Assembly: GCF_000333395.1 (NCBI RefSeq) | Contig: NZ_BADA01000099.1 | Coordinates: 1 to 33,835 of the forward strand | From: Microbacterium sp. B19 | Lineage (GTDB): Bacteria; Actinomycetota; Actinomycetes; Actinomycetales; Microbacteriaceae | Reading direction: 5' to 3' | Length of the DNA stretch: 33,835 nt | Shown here: positions 16,175 to 23,693 of the stretch, piece by piece | How the letters are laid out: each line of letters begins with the position of its first letter | Position numbering within the stretch: the stretch's first letter is position 1 | Program-made: the position numbers and the translations under genes | Notes under the pieces: model-generated | What the model saw: the letters and a program-made list of their open reading frames with translations, nothing else | What the model was told of the DNA's origin: nothing | The model's database searches: none

Positions 16175-17193
16175 CAGTTGCTCTCCGCTCCCGACCGGCT
16201 GCGCGCGACGATCGTGGAGGCCGTGAAGTTGACGATGAGCGTGATGATGAACAGCACGAGACCGGCGGCCATGAGTGCCGACAGGCCGAACTGGCTCGCC
16301 TCGCCGTAGCGGAGGGCGATGAGCGCCGACACCGAGTTCGTGCCCGTCTTCAGCACCTGCGGGTTGATCGTGAAGATCGGCGAGATGATCATCACGACCG
16401 CGATGGTCTCGCCGAGAGCCCGACCGAGCCCGAGCATCGTGCCGCCGATGATGCCCCCTCGACCGAACGGCAGCACGACGGCCTTGATCATGCCCCAGCG
16501 CGTGGACCCCAGCGCCAGGGCGCCCTCGCGCTCACCGAGGGGCGCCTGGGAGAACGCCTCGCGCATGACGGAGGTCTGCGTGGGGACGACCATCAGGGAC
16601 ACCACGATGCCGGCGATGAACGCCGACGACGTGTAGGCGCCGGCCTCGGTCAGCCGGGCGCCGGACGGATCCGTGACCGCGAAGATCGGGATCCACGAGA
16701 AGTACGTCGAAATCCACTGGGCGACCGGGATCACGCCGGACTGCAGGAAGAACACGCCCCACAGGCCGAACACGACACTGGGGACCGCGGCCATGAGGTC
16801 GACCATCGTGACGAGGAGCGAGCGCAAGCGCGGCGGCACGATCTCGCTGATGAGGAGCGCCGTCCCCATCGCGAGCGGGACCGAGATGCTCATCGCGATG
16901 AGCGCGATCGTCACCGTGCCGAACAGCACCGCGGCGACACCGAACGTCCCGGTCTCGGGCGACCAGTCCTGCGTGGTGAGGAACGACGGACCGGCGACGC
17001 TCAGGGCGTCCCCGGCCCGGAGGCTGAGGAAGATGCCGACCGCGAGCATGATCGCGACGGTGATGGACCCCGCGGAGTAGGCGGCGACGCGGAAGACGCG
17101 GTCCGCCTGCACGGGGCGGCTCTTCAGCGAGCGTCGGACCGGTGCCGTCGCCTCCGGCCGAGGAGGAAGGACCTCCGTGGTCGTGTCCGTCAT
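16174..17193 (-). CDS. pstC: Phosphate ABC transporter permease PstC
   Basis: The 339-aa product has the PstC length and layout: a short hydrophilic N-terminus, a first membrane segment (about 35-57), a periplasmic-side loop with FLTTQDWSPETGTFGV, then five further segments. The permease loop reads APLGEREGALALGSTRWGMIKAVVLPFGRGGIIGGTMLGLGRALGET, matching the EGA-x-ALG-x-[ST]-x-W and LGRALGET motifs of PstC. It forms the phosphate channel with PstA. ATG 17193 is preceded by GGAGAG at 5 nt. The gene starts the pstC-pstA-pstS unit. pstS is normally first in such operons, so the gene order is unusual, and pstB and phoU are not adjacent. Confidence 0.95.
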   Translation of the reverse strand: MTDTTTEVLPPRPEATAPVRRSLKSRPVQADRVFRVAAYSAGSITVAIMLAVGIFLSLRAGDALSVAGPSFLTTQDWSPETGTFGVAAVLFGTVTIALIAMSISVPLAMGTALLISEIVPPRLRSLLVTMVDLMAAVPSVVFGLWGVFFLQSGVIPVAQWISTYFSWIPIFAVTDPSGARLTEAGAYTSSAFIAGIVVSLMVVPTQTSVMREAFSQAPLGEREGALALGSTRWGMIKAVVLPFGRGGIIGGTMLGLGRALGETIAVVMIISPIFTINPQVLKTGTNSVSALIALRYGEASQFGLSALMAAGLVLFIITLIVNFTASTIVARSRSGAESN

Positions 17194-17398
17194 GCGCTCT
17201 CCGTCGGTCGCGTCGGGTAGGTCGGGCAGAGGCACCGTGTCGCCGTCCTCCGCGGACGGGCCGACACCGGGGCGATGTCCGGACGACCGGCGACGCGAGG
17301 CGCCCGTTGTCCCTGATGCCGGCTCGGGTGGCCGACACTGGCGACGGTAGATCCGGGTCGTGAACGCCGCCGGGAGGGACCGCCCACGCCGACTGGCC

Positions 17399-17420
17399 GG
17401 GAGGTGAACGAGGGATGCCG
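17399..17420 (-). promoter_or_regulatory. PHO-box-like tandem 11-bp repeat upstream of pstC
   Basis: The minus-strand units read CGGCATCCCTC and GTTCACCTCCC. The shared core CCCTCGTTCACC is identical to that upstream of the DUF916 gene at 7551-7562. The site lies about 206 bp from the pstC start and 24 bp from the kinase stop, so a leader of up to about 200 nt is implied. A lone GTTCAC (17360-17365) lies nearer the gene. The remaining bases 17194-17398 show no other feature I can name. Confidence 0.5.
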
Positions 17421-17443
17421 AGGGCTCGGCGACGACATCGCGC

Positions 17444-19096
17444 TCACGGCGCGCCCGCGGTCGACGTGGGCGTCGGCGTCGGAGTCGGGACCGTCGTCGG
17501 CGTCGATGTGGGCGTCGGCGTCGGCGCGGCGGCGCGGCCGCTGGAGACGAGGACACGCACGGTGGAGCCGACCTGCGCCGACGCCCCGGCGGCCGGCGTG
17601 GAGCCGATGACGGTCCCCGCCGGCCGGTCGGAGATCGTCGGCACCGCCTCGGGGGTGAACCCCGCGGCGCGGATCGCGGCGTCGGCGTCGGCGGCCGTCC
17701 ACCCGTCGATCGGCGGGACCGCGTTCGTTCCGGATGCCACGACCAGACGCACCGTCGTGCCGCGCGGCACGGTGGTTCCGGCCGCCGGATCGGCTGACAG
17801 GACGACGCCCGCGGGGAGCGGGGAGTCCTGCGTCGTCACGGGCCCCGCGACGAGACCCGCCGCTTGAATGGCGGCCAACGTGTCCTGCAGGGAACGGAGA
17901 TCGGGGACGGCGACGGCGGCGTCCGCCGACGGTGTGGGGGACGCGCTCGACGTCGCGCTCGGGGCTGTGCTCACGGAGGGCGCCGTCGCGGTCGGCGCGG
18001 CCCCCGGCTCGGTGCGCCCAGCCGACGCCATGAGCGGAACCGCCACGGCGGCGAGGGCGAGGAGCGCGACGACCACGATCGCCGCCGCCCACCCGGGCCC
18101 CTCCCCCCGGGACCGGTCGGTCGGGGCATCGTCCGCCGCGACCGCGGCGACCGCGCCGGTCGACGTCGGGACGACAGGTGCCGCGACCGGCCGCAGGACG
18201 CGGGTCGCGGCGGCCGGAGCGGGCGCGGGCGCGGTGGCCTCGAGCGCTGCGCGCATCTCCACGGCGTCGGCGAACCGTCCGGCAGGGTCCTTGAGCATCG
18301 CGCGCACGAGGACGCGATCGAGCGCCGGCGACACTCCCCTAGCACGCACCGAGGCCACCGGAGGCGGCGCATGCAGCTGCGCCTGCACCACGGCATCCCG
18401 GTCTCCGCCCTCGAACGGCGCTCGCCCGGTCAGCGCGAAGTACAGCAGACCGCCCACCTGGTACAGATCGCCGCGCACGTCGATCGGCTCGCCCCGCAGC
18501 TGTTCGGGCGAGGCGTACTGCGCGTTCCCGACCACGCCGGCGCTCGCGGATGCCGAGCTGCGCAGCACGTCGTCGCCGCGCGTGGTCCGGCCCGCGGCAT
18601 CCGCCAGCCCGAAGTCGAGCAGCGTGGCGCGGGCCGGCTGCGGTCCGTCGAAGCGGACGAGGACGTTCGCGGGCGAGACGTCGCGGTGCACCAGCCCGAC
18701 GGCGTGCGCGGCCTCGAGCGCCTGCAGGATCATCACGCCGATGCGCCGGGTCGCGGAGGCCCCGAGCGGGCCGTTCGCCTGCACGTGTTCCGCGAGCGTC
18801 GCGCCGTCGAGGCGCTCCTGGGCGATCCACGCGATCGTCACCGGGCCGTCCTGGAACGTGCCGACGTCGACGACCTCGACGATCCCGGGGTGCGCGACCG
18901 CGGCCGTCCGGCGGGCTTCGTCGAGGAACGCCTCGCGCAGAGCCGCGCTCTCCGACAGGTGCGGGTGCAGCAGCTTGATCGCGACCGGGCGGTCGAGCAC
19001 GGTGTCGGTCGCGGCGAACACCGACGCGGTGCCGCCGGACCCGAGCAGCCCCTCGAGACGGAACCGACCGGCGATGAGTCCGGATGCCGCGGTCAT
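17444..19096 (-). CDS. PknB-type Ser/Thr protein kinase with two PASTA domains
   Basis: The 550-aa product has a cytoplasmic kinase domain (about 11-275), a juxtamembrane Ala/Pro linker, one membrane segment (about 332-355), two extracellular PASTA repeats (about 392-460 and 461-528) and a Thr/Pro-rich tail. Kinase motifs seen are the glycine loop LGSGGTASVF, the lysine in VAIKLL, the catalytic loop HRDVSPANV, DFG, and the QYASPEQ activation segment end. The loop has Ser where most Hanks-type kinases have Lys (HRD-x-K-P-x-N). PASTA domains bind muropeptides or lipid II, so the kinase probably senses wall state. The ATG lies 7 bp after the stop of the upstream unknown gene, without a clear ribosome-binding site, suggesting coupling. 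It lies just before the pst/WxL block on the same strand, but the 250-bp gap with a PHO-like site argues for separate transcription. Confidence 0.92.
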   Translation of the reverse strand: MTAASGLIAGRFRLEGLLGSGGTASVFAATDTVLDRPVAIKLLHPHLSESAALREAFLDEARRTAAVAHPGIVEVVDVGTFQDGPVTIAWIAQERLDGATLAEHVQANGPLGASATRRIGVMILQALEAAHAVGLVHRDVSPANVLVRFDGPQPARATLLDFGLADAAGRTTRGDDVLRSSASASAGVVGNAQYASPEQLRGEPIDVRGDLYQVGGLLYFALTGRAPFEGGDRDAVVQAQLHAPPPVASVRARGVSPALDRVLVRAMLKDPAGRFADAVEMRAALEATAPAPAPAAATRVLRPVAAPVVPTSTGAVAAVAADDAPTDRSRGEGPGWAAAIVVVALLALAAVAVPLMASAGRTEPGAAPTATAPSVSTAPSATSSASPTPSADAAVAVPDLRSLQDTLAAIQAAGLVAGPVTTQDSPLPAGVVLSADPAAGTTVPRGTTVRLVVASGTNAVPPIDGWTAADADAAIRAAGFTPEAVPTISDRPAGTVIGSTPAAGASAQVGSTVRVLVSSGRAAAPTPTPTSTPTTVPTPTPTPTSTAGAP

Positions 19097-19103
19097 CGGG
19101 CGG

Positions 19104-19640
19104 TCACGGCGTGTTCATCACGACGCGGGCGCGACGGCCCGACGCGGTGCCGATGCTCACGCCCTGCGCAATCGTCGCCGTGCCGAGCGCGGTGCTCGCG
19201 GCTCGTCCCGCCGCGGCGGCTTCGCTGGCCGACTCGTACCAGCGCGCCGCGGTAAGGACCGGGCGATCGCCGCGGCGGATGACCCACCCGTGCGTGGTGG
19301 ACTGCGGGCCGCGCACGGCGGTCACCGTCATCTCGTCGACGCGCGCCTGCTCGGCGACGACGGCGTCGAACGCGGCGCGCGGAGAGACGAAGATGCGGGC
19401 GCAGCGCCCGAGCTCCCGGTTGTTCGTGGCCAGCAGTCGCCACACGCCGAAGACGCCCAGCGGCGTGAGGGCGGCCTCGGGCGTGGACTCGCTGAGGCTG
19501 CTGGCGGTGATCGCCCACTCCGGCAGCAGATGGGACCGGAAGAGCAGCCACGCGGCCAGGCGCGGATCGTGGACCGAACGGAAGGTGTCGAACACGATCC
19601 GGCCACGCCGCGCCGCGCGATCGGAGAGCGTCTCGCTCAC
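19104..19640 (-). CDS. Hypothetical protein, co-transcribed with the PASTA kinase
   Basis: The roughly 178-aa product is not recognised. It has no signal peptide or membrane segment and looks cytoplasmic. The N-terminal part is helical and hydrophobic in patches (RLAAWLLFRSHLLPEWAITA). The C-terminal part has a small beta element, HGWVIRRGDRPVLTAARWYESASEA, followed by an Ala-rich helix; this weakly recalls the DUF1508/YegP-type beta-hairpin, but I would not assign it. GTG 19640 is preferred because AGGGG lies 5 nt upstream; another in-frame GTG at 19646 is possible. The gene lies 7 bp ahead of the kinase gene, so the two probably form an operon and the product could be a kinase partner or substrate. 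The 186 bp between it and recR hold no feature I can support. Confidence 0.6.
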   Translation of the reverse strand: MSETLSDRAARRGRIVFDTFRSVHDPRLAAWLLFRSHLLPEWAITASSLSESTPEAALTPLGVFGVWRLLATNNRELGRCARIFVSPRAAFDAVVAEQARVDEMTVTAVRGPQSTTHGWVIRRGDRPVLTAARWYESASEAAAAGRAASTALGTATIAQGVSIGTASGRRARVVMNTP

Positions 19641-19826
19641 GGGCACCCCTGTCTGACGTCCGCAGAGCTCGTGGGTCGGGCACCCGTGCTGCGGTCCGTA
19701 GGCAAGAAAATGGCCGCACCCGGTGGCCGTCGATCCATCGGGGGATGAACGAGCGGTACACGACGGGTCAACGCTCGGAGATCACCCTCGCGGCGGTGGG
19801 TTTTCGCCCGCGGCTCCGTGACCGCG

Positions 19827-20420
19827 TCAGAGCGTGCGGCGCCCCTCGAAAGCGCGACCCAAGGTCACTTCGTCCGCGTATTCGAGGTCGCCGCCGACCG
19901 GGAGACCGGATGCCAGGCGGGTGACGCGGATCTCGAGGGTGTGCAGCAGACGGCTGAGGTAGGTGGCCGTCGCCTCGCCCTCGAGGTTGGGGTTCGTCGC
20001 GAGGATGACCTCCTGCACGGTGCCGTCGGCGAGGCGCTGCATGAGCTGCGTGATGCGCAGGTCGTCGGGGCCGACGCCGGCGATGGGGCTGATGGCGCCG
20101 CCGAGCACGTGGTACAGCCCGCGGAACTCGCGCGTGCGCTCGATCGCCGCGACGTCCTTCGCGTCTTCGACGACGCAGATGAGGGTCTCGTTGCGGCGGG
20201 GATCGCGGCAGATGGAGCAGCGGTCCTGCTCCGAGACGTTGCCGCAGATCTCGCAGAAGCGCACCTTCTCGCGCACCTCGCCGAGGAGCTGCGACAGCCG
20301 CGATACGTCGAACGTCGGCGACTGCAGGATGTGGAACGCGATGCGCTGCGCCGACTTCGGGCCGATGCCCGGGAGCCGACCGAATTCGTCGATGAGGTCT
20401 TGGACGATGCCGTCGTACAT
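19827..20420 (-). CDS. recR: Recombination protein RecR
   Basis: The 197-aa product has the full RecR architecture and normal length. It carries an N-terminal helix-hairpin-helix [15 protein letters not shown] (about 16-30), a C4 zinc finger (CEIC...CSIC, about 56-71), a Toprim domain beginning [15 protein letters not shown], and a C-terminal segment with [18 protein letters not shown]. RecR acts with RecO and RecF to load RecA at single-strand gaps. ATG 20420 shares one base with the dnaX stop (TGATG), so it is translationally coupled to dnaX. The small YbaB/EbfC gene often found between dnaX and recR is absent here. Confidence 0.97.
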   Translation of the reverse strand: MYDGIVQDLIDEFGRLPGIGPKSAQRIAFHILQSPTFDVSRLSQLLGEVREKVRFCEICGNVSEQDRCSICRDPRRNETLICVVEDAKDVAAIERTREFRGLYHVLGGAISPIAGVGPDDLRITQLMQRLADGTVQEVILATNPNLEGEATATYLSRLLHTLEIRVTRLASGLPVGGDLEYADEVTLGRAFEGRRTL

Positions 20421-23225
20421 CAGTTGAACCTCGTCGGGGGCTCGTAGGGCTCGTCGCGCACGTAGGTGGCGCCGAGCATCTGGCGGACCACGGCCTCGCC
20501 ATACCGCTGTACTCCCCCGCTGAGGGGCGCCATACGCGGCACGATGACCGGTGGCACCGGGACGTCGACCTCATCGGCAGGCGGGATGACGTCGTCGTCG
20601 TCCACCTCGTCGGGAGCGGCGACCGACGCGACCACGTCGCCGGAGGGGAGCACGGCTCCCTCGAAGGGCGGCGGGGCGATGCGAGGCATCGCGCGCACGG
20701 CGGCTTCCTCCGGCTCCTCGTCGACGGCGAGCGCAGTGGTGGCTTGTGCAGCCGGCGCCACGGTTGCGGTCGCGGTCGCCGGACCCCGGGCGGGCGCGGT
20801 CGGCGCGGGGGCGGATGCCGAGGGCGTCGCGGATGCGGAGGGAGTCGCGGATGCGGAGGGGGTCGCGGCTCCGCCGGGGATCGGGGCGACCGCCCAGTCG
20901 GTGACGGAGGCCGCCGCGTAGGGTGCCGAGGAGCGGGACGCCGGGGTCTGCTGCGCCGCCCGCGCGCCCCCGTCGGAGCCGGAGGCCGGTCCTCGCGGCG
21001 CGCTGCCGCCGGGGCCGCCGTCGCCGTCGAGGCGCGCGAGGTACTTGACCCGGATGCCGAGCACCGCCTGGATCGCACGGCGCAGGTCTTCGCTGGGTCC
21101 GCCGTCCGCCGAGCGGGTCTTGAACGCCGTGAGGTCGGACCCGGTGCGGAAACCGAGCGTGAGCACGTCGTCGTCGAAGGCGAGCACCGACGACGTCGAG
21201 ACCACGAGCCACGACGCGCGGCTGAGCGCCTCGAGCTGGCCGAGCACCTCGGGCCACGCGTCGCGCACGTGCGAGAGCTCGAGCGGTCCGACCGGTGCTA
21301 CGGGCGGCGTCGGAGCGGTGGGCTCGAGCGGCGACGCGTCCTCGGAGCCCGGCGTGGGCGCGGTGTCGAAGGGGTGCGGGTCGGACGGAGCGGATGCCGG
21401 GGCGGGAGGCTCTACCCGGGATTCCGCGGCGGCGGGAGCGGCCGGGGTCGCAGCACGGGCCGTCGGTGCGGTCCGGACCGGTTGTGCGGCCGCGGCCACC
21501 GGGGTGCCGGTCGGGGCGCCCTCATCGTCGTCGTCATACGGCGGCGGGGCGTCGTCGTCGTCGAACGGCGGCGGAGCATCGTCGTCGGACGGCGCGTCCA
21601 TCGGCGGCTCCGCGCGGCTCGGCGACGGGGCGGCGACGGGGGAAGGAGCGGGCGAGGCCTCGGTGCTTGGGGCCGACGGCGCGGCGCCGGACGGCGAGGC
21701 CACCCCCGGAGCCGCGACCGTCGGTGCGGCGACGGCGGGGGCGGTGGATGGCGCGGCCACCGCGGGGGCGGCAACGGGGGACGCGACGGCGGGGGCGGCG
21801 CCGGGCGACGCGACGGTCGGTGCGGCGACGGGTGCGGTCTCACGGCCCGGCGACGCGACGGCGGGCGCAGCGGTGCCGGGGCTCGCGATCCCCGGCGCGG
21901 CAACGACTGGGGAGGCCACAGCCGCCGAACCGCCCCCGCGGGGACGCGATACCCGGCGAAGCGATACCCGGCGAAGCGACTCCGGGCGATGCGACCGCGG
22001 GAGCCGCAGCCGGGGCCGCCTGCGCGGGAGCGGGCGTTCGCGCGGCCGAAGCCGCGGCGTGCTCGGCCGCGTGCGCGGGAGCCGCCGCGGGAGCGACACC
22101 CTGCGACACCCCCGCGTGCGTGAGCACCCGGGCGACGAGCAGCTCGAGCTGCAGGCGCGGCGAGGTCGCCCCGGTCATCTCGTCGAGCGCCGCGACCACG
22201 AGGTCGGCGGTCCGCGACAGGCGCGCGACGCCGAAGGCCGTGGCCTGACGCGCCATGCGCTCGAGCTCGTCGTCGGGGACGCCGCGCAGTACGGCGGAGG
22301 CACCCGCACCGGTTGCCGCGACGACGATGAGATCGCGCAGGCGCTCGAGCAGGTCGTCGACGAACCGTCGAGGGTCCTGACCGGTCTGCACCACGCGGTC
22401 GACCGCGGCGAAGGCCCCGGCACCGTCGAGCGCGGCAAACGCGTCGACGACCTCGTCGAGCAGTTCGGAGTGGGTGTACCCCAGAAGCGCCACGGCGCGC
22501 TCGTAGTTCACGAGCACGTGGTCATCGGCATCCCGATCCGAACCGGCGATGAGTTGGTCGAGCAGCGACAGCGTGTCGCGCGGCGACCCGCCACCGGCGC
22601 GCACCACGAGCGGCAGAACGCCCGCCTCGACGGCGACGCCCTCGGTCTCGCAGAGCTCTTGCACGTACTCGAGCATCGCGGCGGGCGGCACCAGGCGGAA
22701 CGGATAGTGGTGCGTGCGCGAACGGATCGTGCCGAGCACCTTCTCGGGCTCGGTCGTGGCGAAGATGAACTTGACGTGCGCGGGGGGCTCTTCGACGAGC
22801 TTGAGCAGAGCGTTGAAGCCCTGCTGCGTGACCATGTGCGCTTCGTCGAGGATGAAGATCTTGAACCGGTCGCGCGCGGGGGCGAAGATCGCGCGCTCGC
22901 GCAGGTCGCGCGCGTCATCGACACCATTGTGGCTCGCGGCGTCGATCTCGACGACGTCGAGGGACCCGCCGCCGCCGCGGCCGAGCTCGACGCAGCTGTC
23001 GCACTCACCGCACGGGGTGTCGGTCGGACCCTGCGCGCAGTTGAGGCAGCGCGCGAGAATTCGGGCCGAAGTCGTCTTGCCGCAGCCGCGCGGCCCCGAG
23101 AAAAGATAGGCGTGCCCGACCCGGTCACTCCGGAGGGCGGTCATCAGCGGCTCGGTCACCTGCGACTGCCCGATCATCTCGCCGAACGCCTGCGGGCGGT
23201 AGCGGCGGTACAGGGCTGTCGTCAC
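20420..23225 (-). CDS. dnaX: DNA polymerase III subunit gamma/tau, split by a frameshift in the linker
   Basis: From ATG 23225 the first frame encodes the clamp-loader ATPase: GPRGCGKTT (Walker A), a Cys4 zinc module (CLNC...CGECDSC), DEAH Walker B, and the lid and collar regions to about residue 370, then an Ala/Pro linker. This frame ends at 21840 after 461 residues; its last 35 residues are Arg/Cys-rich and unlike the linker. The next frame carries on the same linker composition ([17 protein letters not shown]) and leads to an acidic region and a C-terminal domain ending at 20420. Removing one G near 21933-21937 would join both into a product of about 934 aa. So this is either a real frameshift, a sequencing error, or a programmed gamma/tau site. 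The start has no strong ribosome-binding site. The stop overlaps recR. Confidence 0.85.
20814..20871 (-). repeat. 18-bp in-frame tandem repeats in the dnaX linker
   Basis: About three copies of an 18-bp unit (core gcggatgcggagggagtc on the plus strand) encode repeats of ATPSAS in the tau-specific part. The copies differ at single positions. Such repeats expand and contract by slippage, and the linker is presumably tolerant. Confidence 0.7.
21931..21945 (-). other. Probable frameshift position in dnaX at a G5 run within a palindrome
   Basis: The coding strand reads TCCCCGCGGGGGCGG. A perfect 10-bp palindrome, CCCCGCGGGG (21934-21943), overlaps a run of five G. In the upstream frame the codons read TCC CCG CGG GGG CGG; with one G fewer they read TCC CCG CGG GGC GGT and continue the Ala/Ser/Pro linker. 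A hairpin-forming GC run is prone to sequencing compression as well as slippage. Confidence 0.6.
21946..21990 (-). repeat. 15-bp in-frame tandem repeats in the dnaX linker beside the frameshift
   Basis: Two identical 15-bp units (gcgatacccggcgaa at 21946-21960 and 21961-21975) and a diverged third (21976-21990) encode [10 protein letters not shown]. Similar VASPG and VAAP units recur through 21700-21910 in the other frame, so the repeat family spans the frameshift. Confidence 0.75.
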
Positions 23226-23303
23226 TCCCCCAGCCTACGGCGTGCCACCGACATCGCGTCCGGCGCTCTCCCCCCCCAGCCGCGGCCCGGACTCCGTTCG
23301 CGC

Positions 23304-23623
23304 ACACCCAACGTAGGAGAAACCCCAAAGGGAGGACCACAACCGCCCCCGGCATCCTCCCCTCCCCCAATCACCTCCGCTCCCCACCGCCCCAGCCGCA
23401 CCCGCGAACGCCCACACCACACCCAACGGAGGAGAAACCACGAAGGGAGGACCACAACCGCCCCCGGCATCCTCCCCTCCCCCAATCACCTCCGCTCCCC
23501 ACCGCCCCAGCCGCACCCGCGAACGCCCACACCACACCGAACGAAGGAGAAACCCCGAAGGGAGGACCACAACCGCCCCCGGCATCCTCCCCTCCCCGAA
23601 TCACCTCCGCTCGCCACCGCAGG
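23304..23623. repeat. 115-bp tandem repeat, about 2.8 copies, between dnaX and the GH65 gene
   Basis: The block ggaggaccacaaccgccc and its surroundings recur with an exact period of 115 bp (the GGG of the core at 23330, 23445 and 23560). Copies run about 23304-23418, 23419-23533 and 23534-23623 (partial). Each copy contains an inverted repeat, GGGAGGA then TCCTCCC 18 nt later. Differences between copies are few. The repeat fills most of a 468-bp gap that lacks a credible gene. ORFs across it merely reflect the repeat (115 is not a multiple of 3, so the frame changes with each copy), which argues against coding. Confidence 0.85.
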
Positions 23624-23650
23624 GAACGGCGACGGCCCGGAAACGCAGAA

Positions 23651-23680
23651 CGCGGCGACGCCCCGGAGGGCGCCGCCGCG
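23651..23680 (-). terminator. Hairpin terminator of the GH65 gene
   Basis: Arms 23651-23663 and 23668-23680 pair over 13 positions with one mismatch around a 4-nt loop (cgga). The hairpin lies 13 bp after the GH65 stop codon. The minus strand continues with TTCTGCGTTTCC, moderately T-rich. Very stable and well placed. Confidence 0.8.
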
Positions 23681-23693
23681 TCGAGGCGATGTT

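Noticed and set aside
17355-17376. A second PHO box nearer to pstC
   Set aside because: Only one half-site (GTTCAC) is present; the adjacent 11-mer does not match the repeat pattern.
19768-19826. Terminator after recR
   Set aside because: The GGGCGAAAACCC-centred pairing has a short, interrupted stem and no T-run.
23304-23623. CRISPR array
   Set aside because: The repeats are contiguous 115-bp units without variable spacers, and no cas gene is present.
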